Positions 32,573-41,135 of a DNA stretch of 64,000 bases are shown here, piece by piece. The notes below the pieces were generated by a model that did no database searches, was not told the DNA's origin, and was given only the letters and a program-made list of their open reading frames with translations. This stretch comes from WVZH01 sp034430895. GTDB taxonomy: Bacteria > Chloroflexota > Anaerolineae > Anaerolineales > E44-bin32. Position numbers and translations under genes: made by a program. Within the stretch, counting starts at the first letter, position 1. The number at the start of each line of letters is the position of its first letter. The stretch covers positions 62,001-126,000 of the forward strand of contig DAOUDW010000035.1 of NCBI GenBank assembly GCA_034430895.1, written 5' to 3'.

Positions 32573-34027
32573 TTACGATTTATGATTTCTCCGCGGGTAG
32601 TATCCGAGATTTTCGAGGACCGCGCGAGGTCCCTGCCCTTGGATAAGTTCAAACTGATAATTCCCATCTTGATCCCGATCAATGATCAATTCGTCTGCTT
32701 CGGGTATCACACAGTGTTTGCTGCCCCCTGCTCCACCGAGCATTTCCTGATATGCGCCAATACCGAAAAAGCCGATGTACAGTTCATCGGTTTCAATGGG
32801 CAAGAACAGCGGTGAAGTGCTCTTATGTGGAGGAAAGATATCGTCGCTATCACAAGTGATGCCACCCAATTGGACCTGTTGGAAGGGTCGATCGAGATGA
32901 TTTAAAGGCAACACTGTAAAGTGCTCGCCAAGCGCCCAACTGTCCGGAAAAGAAGACATGATCGATCCATCCATGATATACCAGGGATATTTTGAACCGT
33001 TGTCTTTCACACCAATTATTTTAAACAGGTGGGCGCCATGTTCCGTGACGGTGTAGCGTCCGAATTCTCCAATTATGTCCGGAACTTGCACCTGGTATTT
33101 TTTACACGTTGCCTTGATTGTGGAGAGCAATTTCAGGGCAAATGCCATATAGTCACATTTGAAATCCAATGTCATTGCGATAGGTACACCACCGCCGAAA
33201 TTGAATATCGAAAGTTCAGGATACTTCTGGCGAAGTTGTGCGAAGATCTCGATAGGAGGTCGCAGACGTTCGATAAAACTCTCGATGTCTACTATCTGGC
33301 TTCCCACCATGGCGTGATACAGGCGCAGATTCAATTGATCTGAATTGTGCGCTAATTCGGCAGCTTTGAAAACATCATTCATGTTCATGCCGAATCGAGA
33401 ATTTTCTCGATCCATTTCTGCCAAATCACGATGTTGCCCATAACTCTTTTGTCTTAAACCAACATCAAAGGAAAGACCGGAATGGATGAGAGAATCGAAT
33501 TCCTGAAGGTCTTCAATAATAGGAATAACTGGGTCGTGATCTCTTTTTAACTGCAGTATTTCGGCAGCATACGATGAATTTGGCGGTTTAAATCCATTAC
33601 ATAGGATAAGGGTTTGTGGGTCGAGAATACCATGTTTCATCATATATCGAATGATCTCGATATCCATTACGGATGACATTTCGTGTTGCGCACCTGCGCC
33701 CAATGTTGTACGAATTACTTCTTCAGCGGCATTTGCTTTCGAAGCATATGTATAGTGGAATGTACCGGCATAACCGATTTCATCGATCGCCTGGTCGAAA
33801 ATCTCGCACATATGCCGAATTTGTTGACGGATCATGGGAAGATAAACGAGCTCTAAGGGGCTGTGAAGGTTACGATCCAGGTTGAGAATTCGTTTTCCTT
33901 TTTCGAAAAGCGCGGCGAGATCCAGGTCTTCGTAGAACAAGCGACCATTGCGCACGTTCAGGTATTTGTTCAGCGATGTATCTGCTATTGGCGAAGTCGA
34001 TTCCCAACCGACGATAGCACGTTTCAT
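32573..34027 (-). CDS. PLP-dependent decarboxylase, arginine-decarboxylase-like (fold type III)
   Basis: This 484-residue enzyme has the alanine-racemase-type barrel with the PLP lysine in YASKANAAEE (about residue 97). Substrate-recognition motifs include GAGAQHEMSSVMD, the phosphate-binding FNFGGGVP and the C-terminal GGITCDSDDIF. That motif matches SpeA-type arginine decarboxylases better than DapDC. It may make agmatine for polyamine synthesis, but a diaminopimelate or ornithine substrate cannot be excluded. SD GGAGTGGG precedes the ATG. It is 47 bp upstream of the SBP-OmpA gene on the same strand, so partial co-transcription is possible. Confidence 0.75.
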   Translation of the reverse strand: MKRAIVGWESTSPIADTSLNKYLNVRNGRLFYEDLDLAALFEKGKRILNLDRNLHSPLELVYLPMIRQQIRHMCEIFDQAIDEIGYAGTFHYTYASKANAAEEVIRTTLGAGAQHEMSSVMDIEIIRYMMKHGILDPQTLILCNGFKPPNSSYAAEILQLKRDHDPVIPIIEDLQEFDSLIHSGLSFDVGLRQKSYGQHRDLAEMDRENSRFGMNMNDVFKAAELAHNSDQLNLRLYHAMVGSQIVDIESFIERLRPPIEIFAQLRQKYPELSIFNFGGGVPIAMTLDFKCDYMAFALKLLSTIKATCKKYQVQVPDIIGEFGRYTVTEHGAHLFKIIGVKDNGSKYPWYIMDGSIMSSFPDSWALGEHFTVLPLNHLDRPFQQVQLGGITCDSDDIFPPHKSTSPLFLPIETDELYIGFFGIGAYQEMLGGAGGSKHCVIPEADELIIDRDQDGNYQFELIQGQGPRAVLENLGYYPRRNHKS

Positions 34028-34197
34028 TAACCCACTCCAAACGAACTCGATAAGTAGTTACCGATTTGTTTATCTTTTTCTATTCGGTACTACATAGTCT
34101 AAGCAGATGAACTACAAGTGATTCTATGGTTTACTCTTGATAGCCGCTGAAGATAATCCGTCCAGAAGCTGACGTTAGAGGTTAGAGCTGACGTAGC

Positions 34198-35646
34198 TTA
34201 ACCCTTCGTATCCTTGTTCTTCCCATCAGCTGCATTATTAATTATGTCTTGGATTATCCCTCGATCCCAACAACATAAGAATGCAGCCACCATTTCCGGA
34301 TCGTATTTTGTTCCAGAATGAACGGCGATTTCTTCGCAGGCTTCCTTGGGAGGGATTGCCTTTCGATATGGACGATCCGTGGTTAATGCCTCAAATGAAT
34401 CTGCTACTGCAAGTAAACGAGCCCCCAATGGGATCTCCTCCCCCTTAAGACCATCCGGATAACCATCACCGTCCCATCGTTCGTGATGGTGGTGAATTAT
34501 CGGGACGGCCTGAGCCAGGTAATCTATATCGGATATCATGTGACCCCCAACGGCTGGATGTCTGCGCATTTGCTCCCACTCATCAGGGGTCAGATGATCT
34601 TCCTTTTGGAGTATGTTGATAGGGACATCGAGTTTCCCGATGTCGTGCAAAATGGCGCCATACTCCAAAATCTCGCGTTCAGATTCGCTCCAACCGAGTT
34701 CAAGTGCCAAAGCTTGTGCATAGGCGTTGGTGCGTAAGACATGATCGTGTGTATATTGATCCCGTGCTTCAATTGCATTGGCAAGGGCTAACAAACTGGA
34801 CTTGTAGGCGATTTTTAGTTGTGCTACCAGGAGTTCGTTTGCACGCGTTAAGCGCGCTTTTACGGCGGAGATGAGTTCTTGGCTGGTTACTGGCTTTGTT
34901 ATGTAATCATCTGCACCGAGGGACATTCCGGCGAACACATCTTGCCTTGTGCCGCGCGCGGTTAAAAAGATGAAGGGAACTGCTTTTCCACCTGGTAGTT
35001 GTCGGACGGCTTCAAATAACTCTATGCCATCCATGATGGGCATGGAGATGTCCGAAAGCACCAAGGAAGGACTTACATTGCGGAATTTCTCCAGGGCTTC
35101 TTTGCCGTTGGTTGCTGTGCTTACCCGATAGCCGGCACCTTCGAGGATATCCCGTAGCGCGATCAACATGGCCAAATCGTCTTCCACAACCAGCAACGAA
35201 ACGGTTGAAATATCTCCATTCGATAGCGTGGATTCCGCTTTCCGTGTCGACTGCAGTCGGGCTTCGACTGTGGCAAGGAGTGTTTGGTTTGAAAATGGTT
35301 TTGTAAGAAATCCTTCGAGGGTCACCGTTTGCCTGATGGCGGGATCATCGAGGCAGTCCTGAGAAGCTAGAAATAGAAAATCCGCATAGTCTCCAATGGT
35401 TTCTCTGGTTGCCTTGTAAAATTGGATGCCCATTAGATCGGAAAGAGTCGTTGAGGCAAGTATTAAGTTGGGATGTCGTTCTGAAAGCAAGCGAAGAGCA
35501 TCTTTGCCTTTATCGGACTTCTGGACGGTATATCCGGAATTCTCGAGTTGTCCAACAATGTTATCAAGGAGTCTCGAATCCTCTTCGACAACCAATATTG
35601 TGGCAAGAGTATGTCCGTCTCGATTAGGCGCTATTGCTGCAGTCAT
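34198..35646 (-). CDS. Dual-receiver HD-GYP cyclic-di-GMP phosphodiesterase
   Basis: This 482-residue protein has receiver 1 at about residues 15-125. Ser65 replaces the phosphoacceptor Asp there (LILASTT), so it is a pseudo-receiver. Receiver 2 (about 145-265) is canonical, with the acceptor in LVLSDISMP. The HD-GYP domain follows: HDIGK supplies the HD pair, and HHHERWDGDGYPDGLKG carries GYP. It hydrolyses cyclic-di-GMP under phosphorelay control. No kinase is adjacent. It is probably monocistronic. Confidence 0.93.
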   Translation of the reverse strand: MTAAIAPNRDGHTLATILVVEEDSRLLDNIVGQLENSGYTVQKSDKGKDALRLLSERHPNLILASTTLSDLMGIQFYKATRETIGDYADFLFLASQDCLDDPAIRQTVTLEGFLTKPFSNQTLLATVEARLQSTRKAESTLSNGDISTVSLLVVEDDLAMLIALRDILEGAGYRVSTATNGKEALEKFRNVSPSLVLSDISMPIMDGIELFEAVRQLPGGKAVPFIFLTARGTRQDVFAGMSLGADDYITKPVTSQELISAVKARLTRANELLVAQLKIAYKSSLLALANAIEARDQYTHDHVLRTNAYAQALALELGWSESEREILEYGAILHDIGKLDVPINILQKEDHLTPDEWEQMRRHPAVGGHMISDIDYLAQAVPIIHHHHERWDGDGYPDGLKGEEIPLGARLLAVADSFEALTTDRPYRKAIPPKEACEEIAVHSGTKYDPEMVAAFLCCWDRGIIQDIINNAADGKNKDTKG

Positions 35647-35796
35647 CTAATTAATTTCACTACCCTGTTCTGCTACTACTAAATGACCCCACACATATTA
35701 TTGCGTGGACAATCTGTCAGCGCAAGTGAATACTTATACCTATAAAGCCTCTCGTCAACAGAGATGGATTACCATCATCCGAATGAAAGAACTTAA

Positions 35797-36210
35797 TTAA
35801 CGATGCTTCCATTTTGCCCAAGCGCCCTTCCATAGATTTTGACCAGACGGCTTTTTAGGAAGCGTAATCGAGTCGAAATGATCGGAGGCCTTGTTGAGGC
35901 ATTGCAGTGCGGCTATCACATCGTTCGCCTTAAGTGCGGCACGCATTTCATCGTATGCTTTTGATGTCCATTTCCATGCATTTCTGAGCCGATCCGCTTT
36001 TAACCAATAATCACGCTTTTCCCATGCTGAGGCGGTTCGATCGATCGACTCGCTAAGAGCCTTCAGGGTAAGCAATGCGAAGGCGCAAAGGTCTTTGTGC
36101 TGTGCTTCCGTCATCTTTTCTTGTTTGTAATAACGATACGCGCTTGCCAAGGTTTTCAGCAGCCTTTCCCTGTTTCGTGCTGGACTATCGGTTTGAATTA
36201 TTCGTGACAA
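35797..36210 (-). CDS. Small helical protein of unknown function
   Basis: This 137-residue, basic, all-helical protein contains aromatic-rich segments (WEKRDYWLKADRLRNAWKW; LWKGAWAKWKHR at the C-terminus). The start is TTG with the SD AGAGGA 5 nt upstream. No family was recognised. It is divergent from the ctpA-type gene. Confidence 0.6.
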   Translation of the reverse strand: MSRIIQTDSPARNRERLLKTLASAYRYYKQEKMTEAQHKDLCAFALLTLKALSESIDRTASAWEKRDYWLKADRLRNAWKWTSKAYDEMRAALKANDVIAALQCLNKASDHFDSITLPKKPSGQNLWKGAWAKWKHR

Positions 36211-36296
36211 TGTATCCTCTGGTTACGATAAGGGTGTCTGAAATTATAGCCGAAAAAGAAACGGAGGTTACTCCTCAGCGACAACCTAACTCATGC

Positions 36297-36302
36297 TACA
36301 AT
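36297..36302 (+). promoter_or_regulatory. Extended -10 element of the ctpA-type gene, probably leaderless
   Basis: TG-C-TACAAT ends 7 nt before the ATG at 36310. The in-frame ATG at 36301 lies inside the hexamer, so 36310 is the likelier start. No -35 or Shine-Dalgarno is seen. Confidence 0.45.
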
Positions 36303-36309
36303 GCCACAC

Positions 36310-37497
36310 ATGAGATTTGCTATGCTTTCACCAAAACGGAGACTCTTATTATTCTTGCTATATAGTTTTCTACTAATTGTTCCTTCGGTGATTGTCGGAT
36401 ATCAAATCCGCACATTGTGGCCTCCGACAAACGCGCAGTATGCATTATTACAGCAAGCGCAGGGCTTGATCGATTCATATTATTTCGGTGACCTACCCGC
36501 GCAGATTGAATTAGAGCGTGGAATGATACGAGGTATGATCGCAGAGATCGGAGATCAATATACAGTTTACATCGAGCCCGCTGCGTTCGAAATTCGGGAA
36601 GACATGCTTGCCGGAGAATATGGCGGAATTGGCGCGTCCTTTAGTATGGATGAAAGTGGCCAATATCGTCTATATCCCTTTAAAGGAAGTCCCGCTTCCC
36701 AAGCTGGCATTAAAGATGGCGATATCCTTATCGCTGTGGATGAAGTGACGATCACAGCTGAAATGAATCAGGATGAAGTCCTTTCCCTAATACGTGGGTT
36801 GGCGGGAACGGACGTTGTAATTAAGTTAGTGGATCAAGAATCGCAAGGAGAAGAGATCGAGCTCGTTATCGAGCGCGTAATATTCTCCATACCATCTGTT
36901 ACGCGTTATTTGTATACGGAAGATCAACGCATTGCGATTCTTGCGATAACGTTTTTTAGTGAACAGACGCCCCAAGAAGTTACGCAAGCGTATGATGAGC
37001 TGGTTGAGATGGGCGCAAAGGCCTTTATCATTGATTTACGGGATAATCCTGGCGGCATGCTGGATTCCGCAGTAGCCGTAGCAGAGTTCTTTCTTCATGA
37101 AGGAACGATTTTATATGAAGAACAAAAGGACGAGACTCGCATTGAATATGAAGTCGAGAATCCCGGAAAAGCACAAGATGCGTCATTGGTTGTTGTTGTC
37201 AATGAAGCGACTGCGAGTTCAGCAGAAATCGTAGCGGCAGCATTGCAAGCGAATGGCCGTGCTCTATTAATCGGTCGCCCTACGTTTGGAAAGGGGTCAA
37301 TTCAATCCGTGCTTGTTTTAGAGGATGACTCGAGTCTGCACATAACCTCAGCGCGCTGGTTGACGCCGAATCAGGAGATATTGGATCAAAAGGGATTACA
37401 ACCGGATATTATTGTGCCTGTTCAATCTGGTGATGGCGATGTATTTCTACACGCTGCTGCGAATTATCTCCAGGAAGTATTGCTAGGTGGAATGTGA
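36310..37497 (+). CDS. S41-family carboxy-terminal processing protease (CtpA/Prc-like)
   Basis: This protein of about 395 residues has an N-terminal signal anchor (LLLFLLYSFLLIVPSVIVGY). It then has the family helical region, a PDZ domain (from about residue 95, GGIGASF, with GSPASQAGIKDGD) and the protease core. The core contains DLRDNPGGML, the catalytic Ser in TASSAEIVAAALQ and the catalytic Lys in GKGSIQ. It cleaves C-terminal tails of substrates outside the membrane, and tail-tagged proteins are typical. The stop overlaps the smpB GTG start (GTGA). Confidence 0.93.
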   Translation: MRFAMLSPKRRLLLFLLYSFLLIVPSVIVGYQIRTLWPPTNAQYALLQQAQGLIDSYYFGDLPAQIELERGMIRGMIAEIGDQYTVYIEPAAFEIREDMLAGEYGGIGASFSMDESGQYRLYPFKGSPASQAGIKDGDILIAVDEVTITAEMNQDEVLSLIRGLAGTDVVIKLVDQESQGEEIELVIERVIFSIPSVTRYLYTEDQRIAILAITFFSEQTPQEVTQAYDELVEMGAKAFIIDLRDNPGGMLDSAVAVAEFFLHEGTILYEEQKDETRIEYEVENPGKAQDASLVVVVNEATASSAEIVAAALQANGRALLIGRPTFGKGSIQSVLVLEDDSSLHITSARWLTPNQEILDQKGLQPDIIVPVQSGDGDVFLHAAANYLQEVLLGGM

Positions 37498-37964
37498 AAA
37501 AATCAGGAACGAAGAATATTGCCTCCAATCGGAAAGCAACGCATGACTTTTTTCTTTTCGATTCTTATGAGGCGGGAATTGTATTGCAAGGAACAGAGAT
37601 AAAGTCCATTCGCGCTGGTCGTGTAAGTTTGCGGGAAGCTTATGTGGATATTGAAGCTAAGGAAGCCTGGCTACTTAACGCCCATATCGCGCCATATGAT
37701 CCAGCGAGCCGTTTTAACCATGACCCGAAGCGTCCGCGTAAACTCTTGTTGCATAAACGTGAGATATCGAAGCTACAGGATCAAATACGCCAGCGCGGAT
37801 ACACGATTATCCCGACACGGATGTATTTCAAACGCGGCCGTGTCAAGATCGAGATTGCACTTGCGCGCGGCAAGCGTAAGTACGACAAACGGCGAACGAT
37901 CGCAAAGCGGGATGCGCAGCGTGAGATTGAGCGATCAATATCGAAGAGGAATCGTCAGCAGTGA
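37494..37964 (+). CDS. smpB: SsrA-binding protein
   Basis: This 156-residue tmRNA partner in trans-translation has the characteristic motifs NRKATHDFF, GIVLQGTEIKSIR, NAHIAPYDPASRFNHDPKRPRKLLLHKREI and a basic tail KRDAQREIERSISKRNRQ. It begins with GTG overlapping the protease stop and ends overlapping the next GTG start (GTGA again), so three genes are translationally coupled. The tmRNA gene itself lies 948 bp downstream. Confidence 0.96.
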   Translation: MKKSGTKNIASNRKATHDFFLFDSYEAGIVLQGTEIKSIRAGRVSLREAYVDIEAKEAWLLNAHIAPYDPASRFNHDPKRPRKLLLHKREISKLQDQIRQRGYTIIPTRMYFKRGRVKIEIALARGKRKYDKRRTIAKRDAQREIERSISKRNRQQ

Positions 37965-38746
37965 CCCCCCAATCGATTGCTGCCGTAAATCAACTTGCAG
38001 CTGATGAGAAGGTTGCAATTTACCGTCGTTTCATCCCAGGGATTTTGAATGAGCGTTTTGGTTTTGCTCCTGATTTCAAAGACAAACATGGGCGAGAGTT
38101 GCTCCGTATTGAATGTCAAGAAGGAAGCACGGAAGTCATTTTGGATTTACGTCATACATACGATGCAAAAGACCCCCTGCTTTATGCACACATTACCGAC
38201 ACGATCAATGGTCAGCTGCATATTTTGCTGTATATCGTAAACGATCCAGAATCCCCACGGTTTAAAGTCGATCGTATGCCGGATGGAACAAAGACCGATT
38301 TTGGAACGCTCAAGCGAAATATCGACGCGGAACTGTTAGCCATGTCGGCGGGACTTGCTCCAGGCCAAGTGCGAAAAGGGCTGAGAATCTTAAAGCACTC
38401 GATTCATGCGTTTGAAGAATTTGCGTCTTCTTTGGGCCATTCGATGTATTTTGTAGAGCCATTGTATTACCATAATGCGACTATTTTCGAACGATACGGA
38501 TTTGCTTATCAGCAAGGCTTAAATCGAATGCACAAAATTAACGAGCAATTTACTGAAGGCGGGAATCTTTATTTGCAACTAGACAACAGCACTCCATTTC
38601 GAATGCAAGGAATGGAACGTTCTATACGTGGTAGAAGCTGGTCGATTCATGACGGCATTTTAGGAGAACCTTATACAAACGTCACGATGTATAAGTCGAT
38701 TAATGCCACAGCTTTGATTAATACCTTCCCCGACAGCATCTGGTAG
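37961..38746 (+). CDS. Conserved-looking protein of unknown function, coupled to smpB
   Basis: This 261-residue soluble protein has mixed alpha/beta composition and no signal peptide. Distinctive segments are EVILDLRHTYDAKDP, YIVNDPESPRFKVDRMPDG, FVEPLYYHNATIFERYGFAY and PFRMQGMERSIRGRSW. FERYGF resembles the acceptor-side segment of GNAT acetyltransferases, but no acetyl-CoA loop was found. The start is GTG, overlapping the smpB stop. It lies between smpB and tmRNA and may share their promoter. Confidence 0.7.
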   Translation: MTPQSIAAVNQLAADEKVAIYRRFIPGILNERFGFAPDFKDKHGRELLRIECQEGSTEVILDLRHTYDAKDPLLYAHITDTINGQLHILLYIVNDPESPRFKVDRMPDGTKTDFGTLKRNIDAELLAMSAGLAPGQVRKGLRILKHSIHAFEEFASSLGHSMYFVEPLYYHNATIFERYGFAYQQGLNRMHKINEQFTEGGNLYLQLDNSTPFRMQGMERSIRGRSWSIHDGILGEPYTNVTMYKSINATALINTFPDSIW

Positions 38747-38822
38747 CAATTAATGTTATCTACTTGATCATAAAATCAAGTAATTCAAATTTCGCATAGC
38801 CTATTTATATATTAATGAAATA

Positions 38823-38840
38823 ATAAAAAATATTTTTTAT
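38823..38840. repeat. AT palindrome in the gap before tmRNA
   Basis: The 18-bp perfect palindrome ATAAAAAA-TATTTTTTAT lies within a wider inverted repeat, GCATAGCC (38795-38802) and GGCTATGC (38853-38860). It may end the upstream operon transcript; the T-run is within the second arm. Confidence 0.4.
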
Positions 38841-38875
38841 ATGAATATGAGTGGCTATGCGCATTACCTTATTAA

Positions 38876-38905
38876 TTGTTTTGCCTATCGTTTGAATGTT
38901 ATAAT
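38876..38905 (+). promoter_or_regulatory. tmRNA promoter
   Basis: -10 TATAAT (38900-38905) is followed by 6 nt and then the first G of tmRNA at 38912. A weak -35, TTGTTT (38876-38881), lies 18 nt upstream. Confidence 0.7.
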
Positions 38906-38911
38906 TCATTT

Positions 38912-39310
38912 GGGGATGATCGGTTTCGACGGAGCTGGATGATCCTGAACTGCAAGCCGAGAGGCACCGATCTCGCTAAATCAGTGCAAAACTTCAAGTG
39001 CCAAACGCACTGAATTTGCGGCTCTTCCTTTAGCGGCGTAAGCCACTATTTGCAGAGCTCTGGTCTTGTAGAAACAAGACCCGCCACCATTTACCTCCCT
39101 TGACCGGTGAATGGCTCGGCGACAGATGGTCAAGGCGCTATACGAAAGGCCACGATTCGTATGAAAGTAGAGTTCTCGGACTCTAGTGGATAGCCCGCCC
39201 AGCAGCTTGTCGATCAGCGAAGGGACCGGGCGAATAAAAACGATCGACTACGCTTGTAGATGTTCAGCAATCAACAACTTCGGACGCGGGTTCGATTCCC
39301 GCCATCTCCA
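38912..39310 (+). ncRNA. ssrA: tmRNA (trans-translation RNA)
   Basis: The 5' end GGGGATG pairs with CATCTCC (39303-39309), and the T-arm GCGGGTTCGATTCCCGC marks the tRNA-like 3' end. The internal tag frame appears to resume at GCC 39000 and reads A-K-R-T-E-F-A-A-L-P-L-A-A, with stop TAA at 39039-39041. The LAA end is the typical degradation signal. The mRNA-like domain is followed by pseudoknot-like GC-rich repeats. It is a one-piece tmRNA. CCA is not encoded (A39310 is followed by CAA). Confidence 0.95.
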
Positions 39311-39312
39311 CA

Positions 39313-39340
39313 AAAGCGCACTGCTAATGCAGTGCGCTTT
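39313..39340. terminator. Bidirectional terminator hairpin after tmRNA
   Basis: AAAGCGCACTGC (39313-39324) pairs perfectly with GCAGTGCGCTTT (39329-39340) around TAAT. The T-tract is three T on the plus strand and four on the minus strand. It separates tmRNA from the convergent FHA gene. Confidence 0.7.
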
Positions 39341-39378
39341 GCTGCTTGATAAAACAAACCGATTTCATGACCTATTCA

Positions 39379-40041
39379 TTACACTGGATTGTTGAAACGG
39401 AACCCCAGGCCACGAACGGTTTCAATATACAAATGATCTGGATCTACATCACTAATACGATCGCGCAACCTCCTAATAAGAGCATCGATGGCTTGATTGG
39501 ATACGCCAACGCCATTCGTGCCTGGCCAAACTACCTCAGCGATTTCATCCCGCGTGACCACACGAGTTCCATTTCTATGAAGTAATTCAAGAAGTCGATA
39601 CTGCGGTGGAGACAACGGTGGTTCAATTTCCTCATCGTATATGGTGACGCGATGGGCTTGAGGGTCCATCTTCAATCTACCCAGCCCCATCTGTGTTGCC
39701 TGTTGTTCAGATAACGGAATCGTTGCATCAATTCCGATAAATACAATTTCCATCGCCAACGCGATTTGAATTAAATCTCCATCCTGCAGCAAGACTGGAC
39801 CTGGAATCCTTACACCATTTAAATGGGTTCCATTCTTGCTGCCCAAATCCTCGACTACATATCCTTCTTTCGTTTTACAGATTCTTGCATGATATCTGGA
39901 TACCTGTCGATCTTGAATCACGAGATCACAATCTTCGCCCCGCCCAATAATAAAAGTTGCGTTATCAAGAGATAGTCTATCGCCAGCTAAATTGCCTGTT
40001 TGCAATAAAATATTAGGGACTTTTAGTTCATCATCTGGCAC
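39379..40041 (-). CDS. FHA domain fused to an OmpR/PhoB-type winged-helix DNA-binding domain
   Basis: This 220-residue protein has an N-terminal FHA domain (about residues 10-105) with phosphothreonine-binding signature residues in FIIGRGEDCDLVI, QVSRYHARI and LGSKNGTHLNG. The C-terminal trans_reg_C winged helix (about 120-218) has PPQYRLLELLHRNGTRVVTRDEI and the recognition-helix/wing region IDALIRRLRDRIS..ETVRGLGFRF. It binds phosphorylated partners and DNA. It is divergent from the Ser/Thr kinase gene 110 bp away, which is the likely phosphorylation partner. Confidence 0.93.
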   Translation of the reverse strand: MPDDELKVPNILLQTGNLAGDRLSLDNATFIIGRGEDCDLVIQDRQVSRYHARICKTKEGYVVEDLGSKNGTHLNGVRIPGPVLLQDGDLIQIALAMEIVFIGIDATIPLSEQQATQMGLGRLKMDPQAHRVTIYDEEIEPPLSPPQYRLLELLHRNGTRVVTRDEIAEVVWPGTNGVGVSNQAIDALIRRLRDRISDVDPDHLYIETVRGLGFRFNNPV

Positions 40042-40088
40042 AGAACCACCTCTCCGACAGTACTACTAGCTGCATACGCATAACTGAG

Positions 40089-40094
40089 TATAAT
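40089..40094 (+). promoter_or_regulatory. -10 element of the Ser/Thr kinase gene
   Basis: TATAAT occurs within the 110-bp divergent region. It would give a leader of about 50 nt before the TTG start at 40152. Confidence 0.4.
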
Positions 40095-40151
40095 CCATTT
40101 ATCGGTGCTCGTCTTCGATCTTTATGGACGTGCTCCGTCAGTGAGGGTAAC

Positions 40152-41135
40152 TTGAAACCTCTTTCAAAGAATCAGATTCTCAAAGAGCGTTACACAATAC
40201 TGCGCATTATCGGTCGCGGCGGAATGGGCTCTATTTATCTTGCTGAAGATATTCGACTCCCCGGTAGGCAATGTGCCGTCAAAGAAGTTCAGCAAGACCA
40301 GGACCTTCCAAAAGATCTTCGTAATCAAGCGCACGAGCAATTTTATCGTGAAGCTTCTGTGCTTGCTCGTTTGGATCATCCGAATTTACCGAAAGTATCC
40401 GACTTCTTCTCCATTAACGAATGCGATTATCTTGTAATGGATTTTGTTCCAGGCGACGACTTAAAGACACTTATGGATCAAGCGCGCCGCAAAGGCGAAT
40501 TTCTAAATCAAAAAGACGTACTTTCCTGGGCGTCTCAACTTACCGATGCGCTAGATTACCTCCACGACCAATCCCCTCCTGTCATTCATCGCGACATCAA
40601 GCCAAGCAATCTTAAACTAACTCCTTCTGGTCTTGTAAAACTGGTTGACTTTGGTCTTGTCAAGCAAATGGCTCCAGATGAGATGACCGTTACTGTTATA
40701 CAGGGCCGAGGCACGGCGCTATACACCCCACTCGAACAATATGGCGGCGATACAGGGCACACAGATGTTCGTAGTGATATTTACGCATTTAGCGCTACCC
40801 TCTACCATTTGTTTACCAACCACCCTCCAATGGATGCTAAGCAACGATTCTTACAGCCAGAAGGACTATCCCCTCCCAAGAGCATCAACAATGCGATTGA
40901 CAACAAAGTTAGTGAAGCGATTATGTGGGCTCTTGCGCTTCATCCCGATGATCGACCTCAGAATGTCGGCGAATTTCAAAATGCGCTGTTTGGCAACGCT
41001 CTACCGGTGACGATACGCATTCAACAATCTTTGCCTTCCAAATATCAGGAAATCTTTCAATCAAAGGTCGACCGTGCCTTAATCGGCGGCGCAATGATCC
41101 TGCTTTTACTTTCAACCCTGTCCACTATCCGATGA
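40152..41135 (+). CDS. Ser/Thr protein kinase (Hanks type), tail-anchored
   Basis: This 327-residue protein has a kinase domain (about residues 12-270) with glycine loop IIGRGGMGSIYLAED, the ATP Lys in CAVKEV, catalytic loop VIHRDIKPSNLKL, VDFGLV (the DFG motif) and the APE-region TALYTPLEQYGG. A C-terminal hydrophobic segment, GGAMILLLLSTLSTI, ends the protein and probably anchors it with no extracellular sensor domain. The start is TTG with GAGGG 6 nt upstream. The 3' end overlaps the convergent GH3 gene by 24 bp. Confidence 0.93.
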   Translation: MKPLSKNQILKERYTILRIIGRGGMGSIYLAEDIRLPGRQCAVKEVQQDQDLPKDLRNQAHEQFYREASVLARLDHPNLPKVSDFFSINECDYLVMDFVPGDDLKTLMDQARRKGEFLNQKDVLSWASQLTDALDYLHDQSPPVIHRDIKPSNLKLTPSGLVKLVDFGLVKQMAPDEMTVTVIQGRGTALYTPLEQYGGDTGHTDVRSDIYAFSATLYHLFTNHPPMDAKQRFLQPEGLSPPKSINNAIDNKVSEAIMWALALHPDDRPQNVGEFQNALFGNALPVTIRIQQSLPSKYQEIFQSKVDRALIGGAMILLLLSTLSTIR

